From contig CAJATL010000421.1 of the NCBI GenBank assembly GCA_903944895.1, positions 1-36,031 of the forward strand: a stretch of 36,031 nucleotides of DNA. The letters run 5' to 3'. This document shows, piece after piece, positions 30,287 to 36,031 of the stretch. The DNA comes from an uncultured Bacteroidota bacterium. Lineage in GTDB: Bacteria > Bacteroidota > Bacteroidia > Bacteroidales > 4484-276. Numbering within the stretch: position 1 is the first letter of the stretch; the number at the start of each line of letters is the position of its first letter. The notes beneath the pieces were generated by a model. That model did not search any database. It was not told where the DNA came from and saw only the letters and a list, made by a program, of their open reading frames with translations. Made by a program: the position numbers and the translations under genes.

Positions 30287-30346
30287 AGTTGGCAGTTGGC
30301 AGTTGGCAGTCGGAAGTCGGAAGTTTCCAGTTGGACAGTCTGCAGT
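30287..30346 (+). repeat. short heptamer array after the C1 peptidase gene
   Basis: Seven in-phase words starting 11 nt after the stop: AGTTGGC three times (30287, 30294, 30301), AGTCGGA twice (30308, 30315), AGTTTCC and AGTTGGA, then a decayed tail to 30346. The words AGTTGGC and AGTCGGA are identical to those in the array after xerD, 10 kb away, and in the same orientation relative to the upstream gene. Confidence 0.75.
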
Positions 30347-30380
30347 AATCAATAAATCTGACTAAATTATTACGTACAGA

Positions 30381-31697
30381 TCAATTGGGGTGGGCAAGCA
30401 AGGTTGTGATGTTGATCAGTTTGTCGTATCGTGTTCCCATCGGTCGGTGATACACATAAATGGTGTATTGGTTGTTAGTTTCGAAGAAATTCCCCTCAAT
30501 CAACGTAACATCGCCAACTTTTGAATTGTTGGGTAACATCACATATTGATAATTGTAAAAGCCTTGTTTTAACAACATCCGGCCAGTAAATCCTTTCCGT
30601 TCATAGTTGTAGGTGAGTTCGGCCTCCTGGAGAAATTGCCATTGCGTAAGTTCGCCGAAAACATACAACTTACCTTCGATCAATGGATTTGGGTAAGCGA
30701 GGAAGAAATTTACAGTCGCATAATCTCCTTCAGTCGAACTCGACTGCATATCTTCAGTTTTTATCAGAAACCTTCCATTGATGCTTTCCTGGGTATTGAC
30801 AGCCACGTGTTTCAGTTTAACCGCATCCGGATGAAGGTTCACCTGATAACCCGTTTCAAGGGAATATTCAAGGCTTTTCACCCTGAACGAATTGTACCGC
30901 AGGCTTTTCATATCAAAATACCTGAAATCGCTGCCTCCATCAAAAACATTGATGCCATCATAATCGTACCGAAGTTCATTGCCCATGATGTTTTTAGGTT
31001 TAAGATCGGTGATTGCATTATCCCACCTGCCGTTTTGCTGAACGGTGACCTTCAACTCACGGTTAGGATCGTTTATGGCATAACCCAAAGGCAAAATCGT
31101 GAAAACGATTTCCTGTTTTGAATATCGGTCATCAACGTTGGCTGGAACTCTTGCATTGGCTACCATGCTAACCATCGGCTCGAAAACTAAAAAACGACGG
31201 GTTAATACGATGTCATCAGGATTGCCTTCGGTGTAAACTTTAAGCACGTAATTTCCTGAAAGCGTGAAATTAACCACTTCGTTGGGAATTACCAGCTCGT
31301 AGTTGATGTAGCTTTGCATGGTATTCATCGAAAACTGATAACTCTTGATGTAATCATCGGCGTATGATTCGAGGTACTCATTCTGCATCAAATCGGAATT
31401 ATTCCAGTTGGCATCGCAATGAATAATCGTGTATTCGTATTTTTGGTACTCCGCATCCAGGTCATCAAACGAAAGGAGCAACTGTTCCCCGTTGTTTATT
31501 TGCATTACAGGCGACGACAATTCAAATCCCAACCGATGAAACAACACTGTTTTAATATTACTCTTGTAAATAAAATCGCTGTTGCGCAGGTAATCTTCCT
31601 GGTAATAGTCGTCGCCTTTTTTGGAGCGGTTTAACTGTGAAAAAGCACAATTGCTGATCATCAGTATGATAAAAAGGATAAGAATATTTCTTTTCAT
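30381..31697 (-). CDS. DUF5103 protein, type IX secretion system plug protein
   Basis: 438-aa exported protein: signal MKRNILILFIILMISNCAFSQ, possibly a lipoprotein with ISNC. The body matches DUF5103: an N-terminal beta domain (IKTVLFHRLGFELSSPVMQINNGEQLLLSFDDLDAEYQKYEYTIIHCDANW, where HCDANW is diagnostic) and a C-terminal part with PLIEGKLYVFGELTQWQF, YERKGFTGRMLLKQGFYNYQYVM and EGNFFETNNQYTIYVYHRP. The family includes the plug protein that closes the SprA translocon of the type IX secretion system, so the organism may have that system; no other component is in the window. Confidence 0.9.
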   Translation of the reverse strand: MKRNILILFIILMISNCAFSQLNRSKKGDDYYQEDYLRNSDFIYKSNIKTVLFHRLGFELSSPVMQINNGEQLLLSFDDLDAEYQKYEYTIIHCDANWNNSDLMQNEYLESYADDYIKSYQFSMNTMQSYINYELVIPNEVVNFTLSGNYVLKVYTEGNPDDIVLTRRFLVFEPMVSMVANARVPANVDDRYSKQEIVFTILPLGYAINDPNRELKVTVQQNGRWDNAITDLKPKNIMGNELRYDYDGINVFDGGSDFRYFDMKSLRYNSFRVKSLEYSLETGYQVNLHPDAVKLKHVAVNTQESINGRFLIKTEDMQSSSTEGDYATVNFFLAYPNPLIEGKLYVFGELTQWQFLQEAELTYNYERKGFTGRMLLKQGFYNYQYVMLPNNSKVGDVTLIEGNFFETNNQYTIYVYHRPMGTRYDKLINITTLLAHPN

Positions 31698-31721
31698 AAA
31701 ACAGGTTTAAAAACTTTTGCG

Positions 31722-31751
31722 CCAAAGTACAATAATTGTGCTGAATACAAA
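31722..31751 (-). promoter_or_regulatory. -33/-7 promoter of the DUF5103 gene
   Basis: On the minus strand TTTG (31751-31748) and TACTTTGG (31729-31722) are 18 bp apart. The -7 copy is one T short of the TAnnTTTG consensus. ATG 31697 is 24 nt downstream. Confidence 0.5.
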
Positions 31752-32060
31752 AACCGCCAGAAAAAAAGTTCGTAAAACTGTTAAAAAATTAACAACACAT
31801 CGAAATATTTAAATATTTTTGCGCCTTTAAAAATAAGGGTTTCAATACTGTTGCATCAACCGGCTTAAGTTCAACAATGTGAAATTCAAAACTAAAGATT
31901 CAGTCCTTTAAAAGCTGATATCATGCAGGTTGCGGAATTTCGGCCATCGGTAAAACAGAATGGAATTTAATTCATATTATTGCATCAGATTTTTAAAATA
32001 TTTCATCGAATAAAATACTGATCCTAATTTTTTTAGATATTATTTTTTTGATTTAAAAGT
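31752..32060. other. leader region of the nqr operon
   Basis: About 300 bp between the DUF5103 promoter and nqrA. It holds a -7 candidate (31814-31821) and, if that is used, a leader of about 235 nt for which I recognise no riboswitch, leader peptide or terminator. Confidence 0.45.
31814..31821 (+). promoter_or_regulatory. -7 element upstream of nqrA
   Basis: TATTTTTG followed by GCGCC matches TAnnTTTG. It is 239 nt before ATG 32061; no -33 TTTG at the right distance. A T-rich run ending in TTTG at 32041-32050 is a weaker, closer alternative. Confidence 0.4.
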
Positions 32061-33410
32061 ATGTCAGAAACAATTGTAATAAAACAGGGCCTTGACATCA
32101 AATTGCTTGGAGAAGCTGAAAAGAACATTACCGAAATCGAGGCTGGCTGTTATGCCTTGAAGCCAACCGATTTTCCGGGTGTTTTTCCAAAACTTCTTGT
32201 GGCTGAAGGTGATCAGGTGAAAGCGGGTACTTCGTTGTTCTTCGACAAGTATCGCGAAAATATTTATTTTAGCTCGCCGGTTAGCGGAACCATCAAAGAG
32301 ATCAGGCGTGGAGCCAAAAGGGTGGTTCTCGAAATCATGGTCACTGCTGATTCTCAAAATGCTTACGAGGATTTTGGGAAAGCTGACCCATCAACACTCG
32401 ATCGCGAAAAGATCATCGAAAAGCTTTTGAAAAGTGGCGTTTGGCCGATGATCAAGCAGCGTCCTTACTCAGTAATTGCGAATCCCACCGACAAACCTAA
32501 AGCAATTTTTATTTCGGCTTTCGACAGCAGTCCGCTGGCCCCGGATTATAATTTTATCGTCGAAAAATACAGTAAGGAATTTCAAACCGGAATTAATGCC
32601 CTTGTCAAACTCACTGCCGGCAAAATCCATCTCAATCTCAAAGCAGGAAATCAGGCCTCCAAAGTTTTTACGGCATGCACAAATGTGCAGGTCAATTATT
32701 TTAAAGGGCCTCATCCGGCAGGAAATGTCGGGATTCAGATTAACAAAATTGACCCGATAAACAAGGGAGAGACCGTCTGGGTTTTGCGTCCGCAGGAAGT
32801 TTTGACCATTGGACGATTGTTCCTCGAAGGCCGTTACAATGCCGAAAGAATTGTAGCTTTTACAGGATCTGAAGTCATCAAACCACGGTATTTCAAAACA
32901 AAAGTTGGCGCCTGTTTACATAAATTCAGCGAAGGAAATATCAAACCCGGCAAACTCAGGATTATCAGTGGCAACCCGCTCACAGGTACCAAAATCGACA
33001 GGGACGGCTACATTGGTTTTTACCACTCCCAGGTTACGGTTATCCCAGAAGGCGATTATTTTGAATTTTTAGGATGGGCCATGCCAAGTCTGAATAAATT
33101 CAGCTTCTCCAAAACTTTTTTCTCCTGGCTTACGCCAAAAAGAAAATACAGGCTCGACACCAATCTTAACGGCGGTCACAGGGCTTTTGTAATGACCGGC
33201 GAATACGAAAAAGTGTTCCCGATGAATATTTATCCCATGCAATTGCTCAAGGCAATTCTTGTTAAAGATATCGATCTGATGGAAAACCTTGGGATTTACG
33301 AAGTTGATGAAGAAGATTTCGCTTTGTGCGAATTCATTGATGCTTCTAAAACCGAAATGCAGGCCATCGTTCGTGAAGGCCTCGACTACATCAGAAAAGA
33401 AATGAATTAA
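32061..33410 (+). CDS. nqrA: Na+-translocating NADH:quinone reductase subunit A
   Basis: Peripheral cytosolic subunit of the six-subunit Na+-NQR, which oxidises NADH, reduces quinone and pumps Na+ out. The 449-aa protein begins IKQGLDIKLLGEAEKNI and contains ALKPTDFPGVFPKLLVAEGDQVKAGTSLFFDKY (barrel-sandwich domain), SAFDSSPLAPDYNFI, GPHPAGNVGIQINKIDPIN and YPMQLLKAILVKDIDLMENLGIYEVDEEDFALCEFIDASKTEMQ, all standard NqrA stretches. Length is typical. It heads the nqrABCDE cluster; nqrB follows after 16 nt. Confidence 0.97.
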   Translation: MSETIVIKQGLDIKLLGEAEKNITEIEAGCYALKPTDFPGVFPKLLVAEGDQVKAGTSLFFDKYRENIYFSSPVSGTIKEIRRGAKRVVLEIMVTADSQNAYEDFGKADPSTLDREKIIEKLLKSGVWPMIKQRPYSVIANPTDKPKAIFISAFDSSPLAPDYNFIVEKYSKEFQTGINALVKLTAGKIHLNLKAGNQASKVFTACTNVQVNYFKGPHPAGNVGIQINKIDPINKGETVWVLRPQEVLTIGRLFLEGRYNAERIVAFTGSEVIKPRYFKTKVGACLHKFSEGNIKPGKLRIISGNPLTGTKIDRDGYIGFYHSQVTVIPEGDYFEFLGWAMPSLNKFSFSKTFFSWLTPKRKYRLDTNLNGGHRAFVMTGEYEKVFPMNIYPMQLLKAILVKDIDLMENLGIYEVDEEDFALCEFIDASKTEMQAIVREGLDYIRKEMN

Positions 33411-33426
33411 TTTGAACGTATTACAG

Positions 33427-34596
33427 ATGAAGACATTAAGAAATTTTCTGGATAAAATAAAACCCCAGGTCGAAAAAGGGGGAAGATTTGAAAAGTTACG
33501 CTCAACCTTCGACGCGTTTGAAACCTTTTTATTTGTGCCCGACAAGGTCACCTTTAAAGGCAGCCATATCCGCGACGTGATGGACATGAAACGCACCATG
33601 ATTGTTGTTATTCTGGCACTTGTTCCAGCCCTCTTATTTGGGATGTGGAATGTTGGTTACCAGTACAATTTATCCATTGGTGAAACCGGCAGTTTAATGA
33701 ATAATTTCTGGTTTGGCTTTGGAAAAGTGCTGCCAATCATCATAGTTTCGTATGTTTCGGGGCTTGCTGTCGAATTTATTTTTGCGCAATATCGCGGCCA
33801 CGAAGTTAACGAAGGATTCCTTGTTTCCGGATTACTTATCCCGATGATTGTCCCGGTGACCATTCCACTCTGGATGGTAGCCGTTTCGACAATTTTTGCC
33901 GTTGTCATTGGCAAAGAAGCCTTTGGCGGTACCGGGATGAACATTTTTAACCCGGCACTTTTAACCCGCGCCTTTATGTTTTTTGCCTATCCTGCCGACA
34001 TGAGCGGTGACCAGGTCTGGGTTTGGGGTTTAAACAAAGGCTCACATGTGGTTGATGGTTTTTCAGGTGCCACACCGCTTGGAAATGCTGGCCTGGGTTT
34101 ATTTGATAAACTCCCCGAGCTGAGCGACATGATCATCGGAACCATCCCTGGTTCGATAGGTGAAACATCTAAAATTGCCATCCTGATTGGTGCGGCAATT
34201 CTACTTTTTACGGGTATTGGAAGCTGGAGAATTATGCTGGCAACGCTCATAGGAGGTGTTGGAATGACCTTGATTTTTAATGCTGCTGATGCCAACGAGT
34301 ACATGAAAATTGATCCTTTGACACACATCATGATGGGCGGGTTCCTCTTCGGACTGGTTTTTATGGCCACCGACCCGGTAACTTCAGCGCAAACTAACCG
34401 TGGAAAATGGATTTACGGCATTTTGGTTGGGATGTTTGCCATTATGATCAGGGTATTTAACCCGGCTTATCCCGAAGGCATGATGCTTGCCATCCTGCTG
34501 ATGAACACCTTTGCCCCGCTGATTGACCACTATGTTATCCAGTCGAACATCAGCAAGCGGCTTAAACGATCTAAACTTTTAGTACAGAACAAATAA
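33427..34596 (+). CDS. nqrB: Na+-translocating NADH:quinone reductase subunit B
   Basis: 389-aa membrane subunit with about ten helices, carrying covalent FMN, riboflavin and the Na+ path. Landmarks: LRNFLDKIKPQVEKGGRFEKL at the N-terminus, GGTGMNIFNPALLTRAFMFFAYP in the middle, and GFSGATPLG with T216 as the predicted phosphoester FMN attachment residue. Frame is open to a TTG at 33412, but ATG 33427 gives the conserved MKTLRNFLDKIKP start. 11 nt to nqrC. Confidence 0.96.
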   Translation: MKTLRNFLDKIKPQVEKGGRFEKLRSTFDAFETFLFVPDKVTFKGSHIRDVMDMKRTMIVVILALVPALLFGMWNVGYQYNLSIGETGSLMNNFWFGFGKVLPIIIVSYVSGLAVEFIFAQYRGHEVNEGFLVSGLLIPMIVPVTIPLWMVAVSTIFAVVIGKEAFGGTGMNIFNPALLTRAFMFFAYPADMSGDQVWVWGLNKGSHVVDGFSGATPLGNAGLGLFDKLPELSDMIIGTIPGSIGETSKIAILIGAAILLFTGIGSWRIMLATLIGGVGMTLIFNAADANEYMKIDPLTHIMMGGFLFGLVFMATDPVTSAQTNRGKWIYGILVGMFAIMIRVFNPAYPEGMMLAILLMNTFAPLIDHYVIQSNISKRLKRSKLLVQNK

Positions 34597-34607
34597 AACC
34601 AGTAAAG

Positions 34608-35309
34608 ATGCACAGCAATAAGTATATCGTTATTTACTCCACAGTGATGGTGATACTGGTAGCCGTTTCGCTCACCTTTGTCGCCGTGGGTTTAAAACCC
34701 CGCCAGGAAGACAACATCCGGATCGAAAAAATGCAGAATATCCTGGAATCTGTTCATATCGAAACCACGGTAAAAGATGCAATGGAAGCTTACAAAAAGT
34801 ATATCACCAAAACCCTTACCATCAACAATAAAGGTACGGAAATCGCTGGTGTTGATGCTTTTGGTGTTGACCTCGCCATCGAATTAAAGAAACCTGCCGA
34901 AGAGCAGCAACTACCCGTTTTTATCGCTACACTCGATGATGGTAAAAATTACACCATTGTTCCGGTGCGCGGTAAAGGATTATGGGGACCAGTGTGGGGA
35001 TATGTAGCTTTTAATGACGACTTTAACACCATTTACGGTGCTGTTTTCGATCATAAAGGCGAAACCCCCGGCCTAGGTGCTGAAATCAATACTCCAATGT
35101 TTGAGAGGCCTTTTGATGGGAAACAGATTTTTAATGCTGACGGGATATTTGTCTCTATCGGCGTGTTAAAAGGCGGTGCCAAACCTGACGACATTCACAA
35201 TGTTGATGCAATTTCAGGAGGAACCATCACCAGTAAAGGGCTTGAATACATGCTCAAAGATTGTCTGACAAATTATGAAGAATATTTTAAAAACAAAGGC
35301 AAAATATGA
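34608..35309 (+). CDS. nqrC: Na+-translocating NADH:quinone reductase subunit C
   Basis: 233-aa subunit with one N-terminal helix (residues 6-28, YIVIYSTVMVILVAVSLTFVAV) and a periplasmic FMN-binding domain. LWGPVWGYVAF, HKGETPGLGAEI and DAISGGTITSKGLEYML are the FMN domain signatures; T206 in SGGTIT is the predicted covalent flavin site, with Gly where many NqrC proteins have Ala (SGAT). Flavin attachment by ApbE is expected; no apbE is in the window. Ends in a 4-nt overlap (ATGA) with nqrD. Confidence 0.96.
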   Translation: MHSNKYIVIYSTVMVILVAVSLTFVAVGLKPRQEDNIRIEKMQNILESVHIETTVKDAMEAYKKYITKTLTINNKGTEIAGVDAFGVDLAIELKKPAEEQQLPVFIATLDDGKNYTIVPVRGKGLWGPVWGYVAFNDDFNTIYGAVFDHKGETPGLGAEINTPMFERPFDGKQIFNADGIFVSIGVLKGGAKPDDIHNVDAISGGTITSKGLEYMLKDCLTNYEEYFKNKGKI

Positions 35310-35965
35310 ACGACACTATTAAAAAGGAACGTGAATCTTTGTTCTCGGCCAAAAATATTAAGCTGCTAAATAATCCACTGAATTTCGAAAATCCAGTAAC
35401 TGTGCAGGTTTTGGGTATTTGTTCGGCACTTGCTGTAACGGTACAATTAAAACCGGCCATTGTCATGGCTTTGTCAGTGACCATTGTAACGGCATTTTCG
35501 AACCTCATCATTTCAGCATTGCGTGATACAATTCCATCGCGTATCAGAATCATTGTTCAACTTGTTGTAGTTGCAGCTTTGGTAATCATTGTTGACCAGC
35601 TTTTAAAAGCTTATGTGTATGATGTGAGTAAAAAACTGTCGGTTTTTGTGGGTCTGATTATCACCAACTGTATCCTGATGGGGCGTCTTGAAGCTTTTGC
35701 CATGGGGAATAAACCCTGGCCTTCATTTATTGATGGTATCGGAAACGGCCTGGGCTATGGTATCATTCTGGTTACCGTAGCTTTTATTCGTGAATTATTT
35801 GGTTCAGGAAAATTATACGGATTTCAGATAATCCCTCAGGCGGCTTTTGATGCTGGCTACGTTAATAACGGGATGATGATTCTTCCACCGATGGCACTTG
35901 TCATTATTGGTGTTATCATCTGGTTGCAGCGAAGTAAAAACCGTGAATTGATTGATAAATCTTAA
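35306..35965 (+). CDS. nqrD: Na+-translocating NADH:quinone reductase subunit D
   Basis: 219-aa membrane subunit with six helices, related to NqrE and RnfA/E, forming the Fe-S and Na+ path with NqrE. NNPLNFENPVTVQVLGICSALAVT, ISALRDTIPSRIRIIVQLVVVAALVIIVDQ, LIITNCILMGRLEAFAMGNKPWPSFIDG with the conserved iron-ligand Cys in TNCILMGR, and LVTVAFIRELFGSG are visible. Overlaps nqrC by 4 nt; 18 nt to nqrE. Confidence 0.96.
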   Translation: MNDTIKKERESLFSAKNIKLLNNPLNFENPVTVQVLGICSALAVTVQLKPAIVMALSVTIVTAFSNLIISALRDTIPSRIRIIVQLVVVAALVIIVDQLLKAYVYDVSKKLSVFVGLIITNCILMGRLEAFAMGNKPWPSFIDGIGNGLGYGIILVTVAFIRELFGSGKLYGFQIIPQAAFDAGYVNNGMMILPPMALVIIGVIIWLQRSKNRELIDKS

Positions 35966-35983
35966 TACAGCAGGAGGAATACG

Positions 35984-36031
35984 ATGGACAATTTATTTAA
36001 TCTTTTTGTTAGGTCAATCTTTATAGATAAC
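35984..36031 (+). CDS. nqrE: Na+-translocating NADH:quinone reductase subunit E, partial
   Basis: Only the first 16 codons are inside the window: MDNLFNLFVRSIFIDN, which matches the NqrE N-terminus (FVRSxFxDN). An AGGAGG sits 6 nt upstream of the ATG, one of the few strong Shine-Dalgarno sites here. The gene continues past the right edge; nqrF should follow. Confidence 0.9.
   Translation, partial: MDNLFNLFVRSIFIDN

Overview
The window looks like an ordinary chromosomal segment of a Bacteroidota bacterium, most likely order Bacteroidales or a close relative, probably uncultured. The evidence is a set of families largely confined to that phylum (GWxTD lipoprotein, DUF4834, DUF4783, DUF5103/type IX secretion plug protein, a five-repeat DUF349 protein), several matches to the Bacteroidota -7 promoter element TAnnTTTG, and few Shine-Dalgarno sequences. 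I see no rRNA, tRNA, insertion sequence, prophage or CRISPR array. The genus cannot be fixed from sequence alone.

Layout. 1-5.9 kb: rmuC, a GWxTD lipoprotein, a repeat-filled gap, rlmB (23S rRNA methyltransferase), a PepD-type dipeptidase with a clear terminator, and rpmH (ribosomal protein L34, 53 aa). 5.9-10 kb: DUF4834 protein, a large YfhO-type membrane protein and a group-1 glycosyltransferase, closely spaced on the + strand. 10-15.8 kb: a convergent GpsA-like dehydrogenase, then a surface-glycan operon FkbM methyltransferase - glycosyltransferase - FkbM methyltransferase - flippase. 15.9-18.2 kb (minus): DUF4783 - nadC - YihY/BrkB membrane protein. 18.5-20.1 kb (plus): an orphan 97-aa gene, xerD and a long heptamer repeat array. 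20.2-24.5 kb (minus): AsmA-like protein with a coiled-coil tail - SDR oxidoreductase - acidic 155-aa protein. 24.7-27.6 kb: a DUF6265-like lipoprotein convergent with the DUF349 protein, separated by a perfect 16-bp inverted repeat. 27.9-28.8 kb (minus): a small-protein/AbiEii nucleotidyltransferase pair resembling a toxin-antitoxin module. 29.1-31.7 kb: a secreted C1 cysteine peptidase convergent with the DUF5103 protein. 32.1 kb to the end: nqrA-nqrB-nqrC-nqrD-nqrE (nqrE cut by the window edge), encoding the Na+-translocating NADH:quinone reductase.

Most genes are housekeeping or envelope-related. The part least explained by known features is a set of intergenic arrays built from degenerate 7-bp (in one place 8-bp) words kept in strict phase: 2822-3110, 19810-20094, 24530-24680 and 30287-30346. 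The words differ between loci but the unit length is conserved, and insertions and duplications occur in whole words: the largest array holds two 98-bp super-repeats, 94/98 identical, differing also by exactly two inserted heptamers. Three of the four arrays begin 3-16 nt after a + strand stop codon and the fourth fills a divergent promoter region. Their origin and role are unknown to me; they are the best candidate for something undescribed here.
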